Of a stretch of 64,000 nucleotides of DNA, positions 48,630 to 57,953 are shown piece by piece. Positions within the stretch are counted from its first letter, which is position 1, and each line of letters opens with the position of its first letter. The notes beneath the pieces are model-generated. The model had not been told where the DNA came from. It did not search any database and saw only the letters and a list, made by a program, of their open reading frames with translations. Location: assembly GCA_025362495.1 (NCBI GenBank), contig JANYGI010000032.1, positions 1 through 64,000 of the forward strand, in the 5' to 3' direction. Origin of the DNA: Byssovorax sp. (GTDB lineage: Bacteria; Myxococcota_A; Polyangia; Polyangiales; Polyangiaceae). The translations under genes and the position numbers were made by a program.

Positions 48630-51167
48630 ATGGCCAGACGACGCAACGAACAGTGGTGGATCGCAGGGACGCTGCTCGCGCTCGGAGCAGCGAGCACGGC
48701 GCCGGGGTTCGGGTGCGGTGGCTCGAGCACCGCGGTCACGACCGAGGCCACGTCGTCGAGCGGCGCGGGCGGCGCGGGCCACGGCGGCCAGGGCGGCCAG
48801 GGCGGCTCGATCCTCGTCGGCCCGGGCAGCGGCGGGGCCGGCGGGAACTCCGTCGCGTGCACCGTCCCGTGCGACGCCGCGAAGGAGGTCTGCTCGCACG
48901 GCGTCTGCGTCCCGATCCTCCCGTGCAAGACCGACAACGACTGCGCGAACGACACCACGTGCGTGCCGCAGAAGGGCTGCGAACCGTGGGACGGCATGAC
49001 GCCCGCGCACGATCCCTCGTGCGTGAACGTGATCGCGCCGGGGATCCTCTCGCCCCGGGTGAAGTGCGAGTTCAGCACCGCGCCGCCGGGCGACCCGTTC
49101 CCGGGCCACGTCGACGTCCAGGGGACGCCGATCGTGATCAACTTCAACCACCCTTCGAGCGCGGGGCCGCCCAGCATCGCCGCCTCGTTCACGGCGACGG
49201 TGGTCAACGACTACACCGAAGATCTCGGCGTGATCCGCGTGCTCAAGGGCACGGACTGCTCGCTCGAGGCGAACCTCGGCGGCGTCGATCTCGACGGCGA
49301 TACCGTGCCTGATTACACGGTATCGTCGGCGTCGCTCGCGGCGGGCGATCTCGACGGCGACGGGTCGGCGGAGATCGTGGCCTATGGCAGCGACGGCGCG
49401 ACGCTGGCGTTCACCCGCAAGAACGGCGCGTGGGGGCTGCTGTGGAAAGCGGCCTATCCCGCGGGCGCGCCGTGGGCGCCATGCGCCGCCAACCACCGCT
49501 GCTCGCTCGGCTGGGCCGGCCCCGCGATCTACGATCTCGACGACGACGGCCTCCCCGAGGTGGTGCGCGAAGGTGTCGTGTTCGGCTCCGACGGCAAGCT
49601 GAAGTCGCTCGCTCCCGCGACCTACGCCAGCTACTCGCAAGGCCTCTTCTCGGTGGTGGCGAACCTCGATCAGGATCCCGCGGTCGAGCTCACCAACGGG
49701 GAGAGCATCTGGGAGTGGCAGGGCGGCGCGTGGGTGCAAGACCCTGCGTTTCCCGGGGCTTCCGCGTCGGCGCCGGGCCATGTCGCGATTGCCGACTTCG
49801 GCGCGTACGGGGCGGGCGTGCCGGCGAACAACCCGGAGATCGTCGTCGTGCGGTCCAGTCAGGTGATGGTCTATGCCATCGATGGCACCTTCGCGCAGCC
49901 GCCGGTACCGGTGCCCGGCGCGGGCGGCGGCGGGCCTCCTACGGTGGCCGACTTCGACGGTGACGGCCTCCCCGAGGTCGCCGTGGCGGGGCAGGCGTAC
50001 TACACGATATACGATATCGACTGCGGCCCGAACCCGCGGCCCGGCGGCAAGTGCTTGCCTGGCAAATGCGACTTCCTCGGGCCGGGCGTCGACTGCCCCG
50101 CGCAGGGGTACATCGCCTGGTCGCGCGACTCGCAAGACCTCTCGTCGAACGTCACCGGATCGAGCGTGTTCGACTTCGAGGCCGACGGCACCAGCGAGGT
50201 GGTCTATGCCGACGAGTGCTTCGTGCGCGTCTACAACGGCAAGAGCGGCGAGGTGCTCTTCAGCCAGTACCGCTCCTCGTGCACCTGGTACGAGAACCCG
50301 ATCATCGCCGACGTCGACGGGAATTTCCGCGCCGATCTCATCACCCCCTCGAACAAGGCCTGCTCGCCCACGGGCGACGGGATCGATTGCAAGATGCTCG
50401 ACGCCAACGGGGTCGATACCCTGTTTGCGGGCCTGCGCTGCCAGACGGGCGCCGACTGTGTCTCGGGGGCCTGCGACGCGGGGCTCTGCCGCTGCACGGC
50501 GAACGCGCAGTGCTGCGGGGCGATGACGGACGCGGCGTGCCTCGAGGAGGGCTACAAGTGCGCGCCGCCGCCCGCGGGCACGGCCGGCGCGGGCGACACC
50601 TGCCGCGCCGCGCACCCGCACGGCGTCTCGGGGATCCGCGTCTACTCCGACGCCAACGACAAGTGGGTCCGCTCGCGCACCGTGTGGAATCAGCACCAGT
50701 ATTCGGTCACCCACATCAACGAGGACGGCACCGTCCCGAAGACGAGCGCGTGGGTGAACAACTGGGACTCTCCGGGCCTCAACAACTTCCGCACCAACGT
50801 GCCTGGCACGCAGAACGGGCTCGCGACGGGCGACACCACCGCGGGCGCGTCGGACCAGTTCTCGTGCCTCAGCGGCAGCGTCACGCTCACCGCGCCTGTT
50901 TGCAACCGCGGCGCCGATCCCATCGGCGCGGGGCTGCACGTGGGGTTCTACGTCGGCGGAGCGTCGGTGTGCTCGACGAAGACGACGAAGGCGCTCGCGC
51001 CGGAGGAGTGCGAGATCGTCGCCTGCGCGTGGGCCACGCCGCCGACCAGCGAGGGAGCCGCCGTGGATGTGACGGTGTTCCCCAACGACGATGGCGCCTA
51101 CGCGGAGTGCAAGAGCGGTAACAACAAGGGCACCGTACACCAGGTGTTCTGCAAGCCCGCGGGCTGA
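48630..51167 (+). CDS. FG-GAP/VCBS repeat propeller lipoprotein
   Basis: This 845-aa exported protein has a signal peptide with a Cys near GFGCG (residue 29), a Gly-rich linker and an EGF-like Cys cluster (VCSHGVCVPILPC). A beta-propeller of FG-GAP repeats follows, with calcium-binding phrases GDLDGDGSAEIV, YDLDDDGLPEVV, ADFDGDGLPEVAV and ADVDGNFRADLI. A second Cys-rich part (CVSGACDAGLCRCTANAQCC) and a C-terminal CARDB-like beta domain (from about residue 740) complete it. It resembles myxobacterial surface proteins that bind other proteins or glycans through the propeller; no catalytic site is seen. Confidence 0.82.
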   Translation: MARRRNEQWWIAGTLLALGAASTAPGFGCGGSSTAVTTEATSSSGAGGAGHGGQGGQGGSILVGPGSGGAGGNSVACTVPCDAAKEVCSHGVCVPILPCKTDNDCANDTTCVPQKGCEPWDGMTPAHDPSCVNVIAPGILSPRVKCEFSTAPPGDPFPGHVDVQGTPIVINFNHPSSAGPPSIAASFTATVVNDYTEDLGVIRVLKGTDCSLEANLGGVDLDGDTVPDYTVSSASLAAGDLDGDGSAEIVAYGSDGATLAFTRKNGAWGLLWKAAYPAGAPWAPCAANHRCSLGWAGPAIYDLDDDGLPEVVREGVVFGSDGKLKSLAPATYASYSQGLFSVVANLDQDPAVELTNGESIWEWQGGAWVQDPAFPGASASAPGHVAIADFGAYGAGVPANNPEIVVVRSSQVMVYAIDGTFAQPPVPVPGAGGGGPPTVADFDGDGLPEVAVAGQAYYTIYDIDCGPNPRPGGKCLPGKCDFLGPGVDCPAQGYIAWSRDSQDLSSNVTGSSVFDFEADGTSEVVYADECFVRVYNGKSGEVLFSQYRSSCTWYENPIIADVDGNFRADLITPSNKACSPTGDGIDCKMLDANGVDTLFAGLRCQTGADCVSGACDAGLCRCTANAQCCGAMTDAACLEEGYKCAPPPAGTAGAGDTCRAAHPHGVSGIRVYSDANDKWVRSRTVWNQHQYSVTHINEDGTVPKTSAWVNNWDSPGLNNFRTNVPGTQNGLATGDTTAGASDQFSCLSGSVTLTAPVCNRGADPIGAGLHVGFYVGGASVCSTKTTKALAPEECEIVACAWATPPTSEGAAVDVTVFPNDDGAYAECKSGNNKGTVHQVFCKPAG

Positions 51168-51256
51168 TCCCACCGCGAGAGATCGCTCCCCCCGCCGGCG
51201 CAGCCGCGCCGCGCGGGGTTGCAATGCCCGCGCGGCGCGGCGATAAGGCCCGCCTC

Positions 51257-51919
51257 ATGAGCCTCCCCACCCTCACGTATTTCTCCTCGCGCGGCCGCGC
51301 CGAGCTCCTCCGCCTCGTCTGCGCCGAGGCCGGCGTCGCCTACGAGGAGAAGCTCCTCGGCGTCTACCACCCTGTCGACAAGACGCCGGCGTTCAACGCC
51401 CTCAAGGCCACGGACGTGCTCCCGTTCGACGCCGTGCCGGTGTGGGAAGAGGCCGACGGCTTTCGCCTCGCGCAGAGCGACGCCATCGTCCGGCACGTCG
51501 CCCGCGAGCACGGCCTGTACGGACACGGCACCCGCGAGGCCGCGCGCTGCGACATGATCTTCGCGAGCGTGGACGAGGTGCGGACGGCCCTCCGCGCGAT
51601 CGTCGCCGCCGCTCCCGAGAAGCGCGGCATCATCCGCGACGAGCTCGCGCAAAGCATCCTCCCGCGCTGGCTCGCCCATTTCGAGAAGCTGCTGGTGCTC
51701 AACGGCGACGGTCGCGGCTTCATCGTCGGCGCGGGCGCCACGTTCGCGGACGTGGCGCTCTTCGTGATGTTCGAGAACATCACCGACAACGGGCTCGGCG
51801 CCGCGTACGCGCTCTGCCCGGCGCTGACGGCCCACGCCGAGCGGATGGCCGCGCGCCCCGGCATTGCCCGTTACCTCGCCTCGCCGCACCGCTTCCCGGT
51901 GCAGCTCTTGCCGCGCTGA
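51257..51919 (+). CDS. Glutathione S-transferase, sigma-like
   Basis: This 220-aa cytoplasmic protein starts LTYFSSRGRAELLRLVCAEAGV, the thioredoxin-fold opening of sigma/alpha-type GSTs, in which Tyr8 (in TYF) is the likely catalytic residue. LPFDAVPVWE holds the cis-Pro and QSDAIVRHVAREHGLYG the Ser of the glutathione site. The C-terminal helical domain (GFIVGAGATFADVALFVMFENI) is complete. The ATG at 51257 follows AAGG and is preferred to the ATG at 51224. GSTs conjugate or reduce electrophiles; partner genes give no hint of substrate. Confidence 0.88.
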   Translation: MSLPTLTYFSSRGRAELLRLVCAEAGVAYEEKLLGVYHPVDKTPAFNALKATDVLPFDAVPVWEEADGFRLAQSDAIVRHVAREHGLYGHGTREAARCDMIFASVDEVRTALRAIVAAAPEKRGIIRDELAQSILPRWLAHFEKLLVLNGDGRGFIVGAGATFADVALFVMFENITDNGLGAAYALCPALTAHAERMAARPGIARYLASPHRFPVQLLPR

Positions 51920-51986
51920 TCACCTTCCCGCGCGCCGCGGCGATCGTGCTATCGAGGCCACGGACAGCGACCCCACGAGGTTCATC

Positions 51987-52454
51987 ATGAGCGTACGACC
52001 CATCCCGGACGGCTACCACACGATCACGGCGCAGCTCGCCATCGACGGCGCGGCGAAGGCGCTCACCTTCTACGAGAAGGCCTTTGGCGCCACGGTGCTC
52101 GACCGCGCCATGGACCCGAGCGGCGCGAAGATCTGGCACGCTGCGGTGAAGATCGGCGACTCGATCATCTTCGTCAACGACGTCTTCCCCGAGATGGATC
52201 CCACCGCGAAGCAGAGCGTTTCGAACCTGTGGCTCTACGTCGATGACGTCGACGCGTGGTTCGAGCGCGCCGTCGGCGCCGGGGCCAAGGCGGGGATGCC
52301 GCCGGCCGACATGTTCTGGGGCGATCGCATGGGCCAGGTGACGGACCCCTTCGGCCAGAAGTGGACGATCGCCATGCACGTGAAGGACATGACGCCTGAA
52401 GAGATGAAGCAGGCCGATGACGCGTTCAAAGCGGGGATGAAGAAGCAGGGCTGA
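51987..52454 (+). CDS. VOC (glyoxalase/PhnB-like) protein
   Basis: This 155-aa protein has the paired beta-alpha-beta-beta-beta units of the VOC superfamily, close to PhnB-type proteins: AKALTFYEKAFGATVLDRA, WHAAVKIGDSIIFVND and DRMGQVTDPFGQKWTIAMH. The last includes the Glu/Asp-Pro-Phe-Gly turn typical of the family. Metal ligands are only partly kept, so activity is uncertain. The C-terminal KDMTPEEMKQADDAFKAGM is a common PhnB-like tail. The ATG at 51987 follows GAGG. It lies 67 bases after the GST gene and could share its transcript. Confidence 0.88.
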   Translation: MSVRPIPDGYHTITAQLAIDGAAKALTFYEKAFGATVLDRAMDPSGAKIWHAAVKIGDSIIFVNDVFPEMDPTAKQSVSNLWLYVDDVDAWFERAVGAGAKAGMPPADMFWGDRMGQVTDPFGQKWTIAMHVKDMTPEEMKQADDAFKAGMKKQG

Positions 52455-52605
52455 GCGGACTGCCGAGCCCGCGGTCGCCGACTGGCGCTGTGCGGCCGCG
52501 ACCGGGTCGCAGCTTTGCCATAGCTGACCGCCTGACGCCGGGGTCTCTCCGGCGCGCTCGACGTGACCGTGCCTTCCAGCTCCCATGGATCAGGCGCCCA
52601 CCCCA

Positions 52606-52624
52606 CCTGGATAAATTTTGATCC
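52606..52624 (+). promoter_or_regulatory. Palindromic motif upstream of the lysozyme-lectin gene
   Basis: CCTGGATAAATTTTGATCC matches 16 of 19 bases of the motif at 17211-17229 and keeps the GGATnA-N4-TGATCC inverted repeat. It lies 92 bases before the ATG at 52717, within an AT-rich stretch that could hold the promoter. Confidence 0.4.
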
Positions 52625-52716
52625 ATCTCTGACGCGCGCTCCGGCAAATCGCCTCGTTTTCCCGACGATCCACGCATGGCCTCAACCTTGCTCAAGGGTC
52701 TGCTCGGAGGACGACG

Positions 52717-53682
52717 ATGATTACCCTGACCAATCTCACGAGCCACTTCATCAAAGCCGCTGCGGTCATCGCGCTGGGCAGCATGGTCACCGGGTGCGTC
52801 GTCCAGAGCGCGGACGATACCAGCGGAGAAGACTCCGAGGACAGCAGCGACGCGCTCACCTCCAACGAGAAGACGGCTTACGAGTTCTTCGTCGCCAAGG
52901 GGCTGAAGAACTTCCAGTCGGCGGCCGTCGTCGGCAACCTCATGCAGGAGTCGAGCGTGAACCCGGCCGTGGCCCAGTACGGCGGCGGGCCCGGGCGCGG
53001 CATCGCGCAGTGGTCCGTCGGCGGTCGGTGGGACCACGACGGCAGCGACAACGTCGTCTGGTACGCCAACAAGCACGGCGAAGGCGCCAAGACGCTGCAC
53101 CTGCAGCTCGAGTTCGTCTGGTACGAGCTCACCACCTTCTCGGGCTATGGCCTCTCGTCGCTCAAGTCGTCGAGCAACATCACCTCGGCCACCGTCGATT
53201 TCCAGGACAAGTTCGAGGGATGTGGCCAGTGCGACGAGGGGAACCGCGTCCACTACGCCAAGCAGGTCCTCGCGGCCTATGGCTCGGAGGCCCCGCCGAA
53301 GCCCTCGAAGCCCACGCAGCCCCTCCCCTCGAAGCCCGCCGTCTGCGGCGTGTTCAAGCCCGGCCAGGGCCTCGGCCCCGAGCAGGACGTGAAGTCCTGT
53401 GATGGTCGCTTCGAGCTGATCATGCAGAACGACGGCAACCTGGTGCTCTACATGGAGGGCAAGGCCCTCTGGGCGACTGGCACCAACGGCCACGACGGCT
53501 ACGCGATGGTGATGCAGAGCGACGGCAACTTCGTCCTCTACAACCCCTACGAGAAGGCCCTCTTCGCCTCGGGCACCAACGGCCACTCCGGCTCGACCCT
53601 CCACGTGCAGAACGACGGCAACCTGGTCGTCTACAGCTCGACCGGCCACGCCCTCTGGGACTCGGGTACCTACGGCCACTGA
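52717..53682 (+). CDS. Phage-tail-lysozyme lipoprotein with mannose-lectin domain
   Basis: This 321-aa exported protein has a lipobox MVTGC (Cys27) and an acidic Ser/Asp linker. A phage tail lysozyme (Phage_lysozyme2) domain lies at about residues 48-195 (YEFFVAKGLKNFQSAAVVGN, LMQESSVNP with the likely Glu, GRGIAQWS). Residues 212-321 are a bulb-type mannose-binding lectin with three QxDxNxVxY-like sites (MQNDGNLVLY, MQSDGNFVLY, VQNDGNLVVY). I infer a peptidoglycan-degrading enzyme that docks on mannose-type sugars, useful in predation. The ATG follows GGAGG by 6 bases. Confidence 0.88.
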   Translation: MITLTNLTSHFIKAAAVIALGSMVTGCVVQSADDTSGEDSEDSSDALTSNEKTAYEFFVAKGLKNFQSAAVVGNLMQESSVNPAVAQYGGGPGRGIAQWSVGGRWDHDGSDNVVWYANKHGEGAKTLHLQLEFVWYELTTFSGYGLSSLKSSSNITSATVDFQDKFEGCGQCDEGNRVHYAKQVLAAYGSEAPPKPSKPTQPLPSKPAVCGVFKPGQGLGPEQDVKSCDGRFELIMQNDGNLVLYMEGKALWATGTNGHDGYAMVMQSDGNFVLYNPYEKALFASGTNGHSGSTLHVQNDGNLVVYSSTGHALWDSGTYGH

Positions 53683-53703
53683 GCCTCGCTCGGCGACGCA
53701 GGC

Positions 53704-53725
53704 GAGGTGGACCTGAATCCACCTC
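53704..53725. terminator. Hairpin between convergent genes
   Basis: GAGGTGGA, loop CCTGAA, TCCACCTC: a perfect 8-bp stem between the genes ending at 53682 (+) and 53760 (minus). Confidence 0.6.
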
Positions 53726-53759
53726 ACCGCGTCCGTCTACCTTCTGCCGCCCGAGAGCG

Positions 53760-56183
53760 TCAGTTGATGCCCTTCGTGGCGCAGAAGCCGTTGACGCACA
53801 GGTTGGTCATGTCGCAGCAGTCGGCGGCCGTCGTGCACTTCTCCTGGGGCATCGAGCAGTTGCCGCCGGGGGGCGTGTTGGAGCACACCAGGGCGCCGCC
53901 CGGGCCATTGGGCTCGCAGTAGCCGTTGCAGCACTGGTCGCCGGTCGCGCACGACTGGCCATCGGGCTTGCACGGATCGAGCACCCAGAAGCCGCGCGCG
54001 TTGCCGGCGAGGAGCTCTTGCGCCGGGACGTAGAAGGCCGGGTGGCTCGGATCGGTGCCCGGCGGGACGCCCTGCGTGAACATCCCGTTCTGGATCGAGC
54101 CGATGTCGACGGCCGCCACCCAGAGCTTCTTGGTGGTCGTATTCGCGAGCGTGGTGGCGTCGTAGTCGCGGGGATCGCTCTGCCACGGGTCCGTCGTGGC
54201 GACGTTGCCGTAGAGCCGTCGGCTGGTGAAGACCACCCAGGCGTAGCCGCCGGAGACCACCGGGTTGACGGTGGGCTCGTAATTGAGGCTCGTATCGGCA
54301 GCGTGGTTGTTCGGCCCCGTCGGCAGGTACGACGTCGTCCCGCCGGCGTCGAAGCCGTTGAGGGCGTCGAGCGACACGGCCGTGCCCGTCTTGAGATCGG
54401 ACCACCAGATCTGCGCCTGGGCCTTGTGCCAGGTGTTGTAGCGGTGGTTCGAGGCCACGGTCTGATAATGATAGACGACACCGTCGTTGGTGGGGAAGAA
54501 GGAGGGGAATCCAGCGCGCTTGTTCGCGTCCCCCGCGGGCATGGTGGCGAGCACCTTGAGGTTGGAGAACGAGAGCGTCGCCACGTCGAAATCGAGCGCG
54601 ACGAGCTGCGTTCCATTGCCGTTGACGCCGCCGATCGAGCCGCCGAGGAAGTCGAACGCGACGTGCTTGCCGTCGGGCGAGAACGTCGGCGTGCCCGCCT
54701 GGAGATTCGCGGGGATACCGGTGACGGCGAGAGGCGTCGGCGACGTCGGCGGGAAGGTGTAGAGCCGGCTCGCCGGGGCCGCGGAGGCGAGATCGGCCGT
54801 GTTGGTGAGCGCGAGCTTCCCGTCGGGCGAGAGGCCGGCCCAGCCAAAGAGGCTATCGTAGCCGGTCAGCGACGTCTCGGCGTTGGCGTTCTTGAGGTCG
54901 TAGGTCGACGTGCGCGCATAGGACTCGCCGTGCTGCACGATGAGGCGGCTCCCGTCGGACGCGACCACGTGGCAGACGCGACAGCCGGTGTTGCTGCCGA
55001 GCGGGCCGGCCGTGCCCGCGACGACCGAAGGTGCGGTGGCGCCCCCGGCGATGCTGAGGACCGCCGCGCCGAATTGAGGCCCGTTGTTGTACGACGGCTC
55101 GAACGAGTTCTGCACGAGGTGCGTGCCATACGAGTTGTAATAGACGGTGCCCGCGAGGCGCCCCGGCGCCACGTTCCAGGTCTCGGTGATGGGCCCGTAG
55201 GCCATGCCGCCCTGAGCGACGGTGAGCTTCACGGTGAGCTGATCAGGCTGGTTGTTGGCCGTCAGCCCGCCAGCGCTGTTGGTCGCCATGTCCCACACGT
55301 CTTGCGGGATGGGGTGGCGGATGAACTTGCCACCGGTCTGCGCCAGGATCGCCGGGCGCGCGAAGGTGCCTTTCCACGTGAACGATCCGCTGGTGGTCGC
55401 GAGCTCGATCTGGATGGCGTCGGCGTCGCCCGGCATCCAGCTCCACATCAGGAGAGGAGCGAGCATGCCCCGCGGCCAGACCGTCTTGTCGTAGGGATAC
55501 ACGAGCGTGAGGCCCTGCGCCGTCCCGGTGCCGCTCGGGGCCCCGAGGGCGGTGAGCGTGGGAATGTCGGTGACGCCGGGGCCGAGGCCCTCGCCGCCGA
55601 CACCGCCGATGCCGCCGCCGGCCGTGAGCTCGGGTAGCGTGGTGGCGATCTGCACCGCCTCGGAGGGAATGGCCGGGTTCGAGCCGTTCTGCCCGGCCGT
55701 GAGCTTCACCATGATCTGACGCTTCAGCGTCATGCCGTTGAGGCCGCCCTGAACGGTGGCCAGGCCCCCTGTCGTGCCCGAGGGCGTGAAGACGGCGGCG
55801 GTGGCCGGGGCGGCCGGGATGGTGCCGAGATCGCCGCGATCCACCGTCCAGCCGGCCTTGATCGGGTTGCCATCGAGCGTGGCCGTGTAGCTCACCGTGG
55901 GAGTCGACTGGCCGGCGACGACGGTGATCGTCTGGAGAGGCACAGGCTGGATGTCGAACCCCTGCATGGTGCCGCCCTGCCCGGTTCCCGCGGACGTCGT
56001 GAAGACGTCCCCCGAGCCGCCACCCCCGAGCGCGCCGCTGCCGGCGCTGGAGCTCGACGATCCCGCGGGCGCGCCGCCGGTCCCCGGCGTGATCCCGCCG
56101 CCGCCACCGCACGAGGCCACGGTCGCCGCCGCGACGACTGCAATCCCGAGAGCGGAGCCCAGGCGAACTGGAAGTATGCTCAT
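53760..56183 (-). CDS. PD40-propeller lipoprotein with a CxxCH site
   Basis: This 807-aa exported protein has a lipobox TVASC followed by Gly/Ser linker, Ig-like N-terminal parts (about 65-190) and a central region with CRVCHVVASDGS, a possible haem-c or metal site. A PD40-type beta-propeller (LSPDGKLALTNTADLA, FSPDGKHVAFDFLGG, FPSFFPTNDGVVYHY) and a C-terminal Cys-rich module (CCNGYCEPNG, CTTAADCCDMTNLC) follow. Similar proteins in Polyangiales have no assigned function. The ATG at 56183 directly starts the signal peptide, so a 46-residue longer start is rejected. Confidence 0.8.
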   Translation of the reverse strand: MSILPVRLGSALGIAVVAAATVASCGGGGGITPGTGGAPAGSSSSSAGSGALGGGGSGDVFTTSAGTGQGGTMQGFDIQPVPLQTITVVAGQSTPTVSYTATLDGNPIKAGWTVDRGDLGTIPAAPATAAVFTPSGTTGGLATVQGGLNGMTLKRQIMVKLTAGQNGSNPAIPSEAVQIATTLPELTAGGGIGGVGGEGLGPGVTDIPTLTALGAPSGTGTAQGLTLVYPYDKTVWPRGMLAPLLMWSWMPGDADAIQIELATTSGSFTWKGTFARPAILAQTGGKFIRHPIPQDVWDMATNSAGGLTANNQPDQLTVKLTVAQGGMAYGPITETWNVAPGRLAGTVYYNSYGTHLVQNSFEPSYNNGPQFGAAVLSIAGGATAPSVVAGTAGPLGSNTGCRVCHVVASDGSRLIVQHGESYARTSTYDLKNANAETSLTGYDSLFGWAGLSPDGKLALTNTADLASAAPASRLYTFPPTSPTPLAVTGIPANLQAGTPTFSPDGKHVAFDFLGGSIGGVNGNGTQLVALDFDVATLSFSNLKVLATMPAGDANKRAGFPSFFPTNDGVVYHYQTVASNHRYNTWHKAQAQIWWSDLKTGTAVSLDALNGFDAGGTTSYLPTGPNNHAADTSLNYEPTVNPVVSGGYAWVVFTSRRLYGNVATTDPWQSDPRDYDATTLANTTTKKLWVAAVDIGSIQNGMFTQGVPPGTDPSHPAFYVPAQELLAGNARGFWVLDPCKPDGQSCATGDQCCNGYCEPNGPGGALVCSNTPPGGNCSMPQEKCTTAADCCDMTNLCVNGFCATKGIN

Positions 56184-56372
56184 GCGGCAAATATAAAGGG
56201 TCGGTGCGCCGCGCATCAAGAAGGATCGCCGCGGGAGCACGACTTTCGCTGCTGTCGTCCGCGATTCGCGGTCCGACCTGCAATTCCCTTGCAGCCGATC
56301 CGGGAGCCAGGCGACGAACACCTCGCCGCGCGAGCGCCGTTCGACGGTTCCTTTCGGCCGAACAGCGTCGCG

Positions 56373-57914
56373 TCAACCACCCATGGCCGGATGTTCGCCG
56401 CGCGTAAACCACCTCGCCGCGGCCCGGGTGACGGCCTCGGGATCGGGAGTCGTGTCGCTCGCCCAGGCCACGAATCCATCGGGGCGCACCAGCAGCGCGG
56501 TGAGGCCGAGGCGGTCTCGCGCGTCACTGGCCACGTACCTGACGCGCTCGCCCCAGAGGCCATCGAGCGCGCTCAGCGACGCTTGTCGACCGAAGTCCAG
56601 CAGCAGTCCGTGTCCAGCGCGGAGCAGCGTGCCAGTCTTCGTTCCATCCTCCAGCTCGAAGTCCGGGCAGCTACGGCCCACCAGCGGGTGCTCCTCGCCG
56701 AGATCGTAGCGGAGGGACACGCCCCAGACCCGCTCCGCGAAGTAGGTCGCGCCGTCGCGCGTGGCGATCAGATCGCGGAGGACGGCCTGGAGCGCGCGGG
56801 CCTGTCGGTCGGGGCGCATCGACGCGACCTGGGCGCGAGTCCAGTCGAGGATGCGCGCCCCGACCGGGTGCCGCTCCGTGGTGTAGCTGTCGAGCAAGCC
56901 TTCGGGGGCATCGCCCCGGATCGTCGCGGCGAGCTTCCACCCGAGGTTCATTGCGTCTCCGAGTCCGAGATTCAAGCCCTGTCCGCCGAGCGGTGAATGG
57001 ATGTGCGCGGCGTCGCCGGCCAGCAGCACCCGTCCCTTGCGGTAGGTGGTGGCTTGCTTGGAGCGGTCGGTCCAGGTCGAGGCGAGGATCACCGCATTGA
57101 CGGTCACGTCGGTGCAGGACACTCGCCGCAAGACCGCCTGCACGTGCTCGCGCGTGAGCGGCTCGACGCGATGGAGTGCGCCGCCGTCGAAGTCAGCGAG
57201 CGCGAACACCCCCGGCTGCCACTGCGTGTACATACCGGCGCTGGTGGAGTGACGGCCGAGGGGGAGCTGCGAAGGATCGGCGAGCTCGACCTGGATCGAG
57301 TAGCCCGTGAGCTCGGGCTCGGTGCCGACGCTCTCGAAGCCACCGTGCTTGCGGACGGTGCTGCGGCCGCCGTCGCAGCCCACGAGCCACCGCGCGCGGA
57401 GGCGCTCTCCGCCGGAACGAACGGTGGCCTCGTCGTTTGAAGACTCGAAGTCGTCTACTCCCTGGCCACGCCGGATCTCGATGCCGAGAGAGAGCGCGTG
57501 AGCCGTGAGGACGCGCTCGATGTGCTCCATTTCGCTCACCATCTGGGTGTCGGCAGGGCCCGGGAGTCGGTACGTCCAGCGCGACGTATCGATGTTGCGG
57601 TGATCGAACTGGAGGCCCGCGAAGTGGCCGGCCGGCCCGCGACGCGGTGATCCGGACTCCGCGGATCCAGATCGCCACGGGCCAGGGGCACCGTCACCAG
57701 GGTGGGATGCGATCTGTTCCAGGAGGCCGCGCCGGTAGAATGCCTCCATGCTCGGACCCCAGAGCCCGCGCATTCCGAACGGGAGCCGCTTCAGGGGTGA
57801 GCTCGGATCCTCGAGCCGTTCGAGGACCAGCACAGAGAGCTTCGCGAGCCGGAGCTCGCAGGCCAGGAACAGGCCAACCGGGCCGGCCCCGGCGATGATC
57901 ACGTCGTGAACCAT
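56373..57914 (-). CDS. FAD-dependent aromatic hydroxylase (PheA/TfdB type)
   Basis: This 513-aa flavoprotein has the GxGxxG motif (IIAGAGPVGLFLACEL), the DG motif GCDGGRSTVRK and the GD motif LLAGDAAHIHSPLGGQGLN. A C-terminal thioredoxin-like domain (about 395-513) is typical of the phenol-hydroxylase/polyketide-hydroxylase group. These enzymes add one O from O2 to an aromatic ring using NAD(P)H. The substrate is unknown. It lies 39 bases downstream of the TetR gene on the same strand, so the repressor and this enzyme are probably one operon. Confidence 0.92.
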   Translation of the reverse strand: MVHDVIIAGAGPVGLFLACELRLAKLSVLVLERLEDPSSPLKRLPFGMRGLWGPSMEAFYRRGLLEQIASHPGDGAPGPWRSGSAESGSPRRGPAGHFAGLQFDHRNIDTSRWTYRLPGPADTQMVSEMEHIERVLTAHALSLGIEIRRGQGVDDFESSNDEATVRSGGERLRARWLVGCDGGRSTVRKHGGFESVGTEPELTGYSIQVELADPSQLPLGRHSTSAGMYTQWQPGVFALADFDGGALHRVEPLTREHVQAVLRRVSCTDVTVNAVILASTWTDRSKQATTYRKGRVLLAGDAAHIHSPLGGQGLNLGLGDAMNLGWKLAATIRGDAPEGLLDSYTTERHPVGARILDWTRAQVASMRPDRQARALQAVLRDLIATRDGATYFAERVWGVSLRYDLGEEHPLVGRSCPDFELEDGTKTGTLLRAGHGLLLDFGRQASLSALDGLWGERVRYVASDARDRLGLTALLVRPDGFVAWASDTTPDPEAVTRAAARWFTRGEHPAMGG

Positions 57915-57953
57915 GGTGTCTTCTCTGCTCGGGTGGTCGGGGATGTCGCCGGA

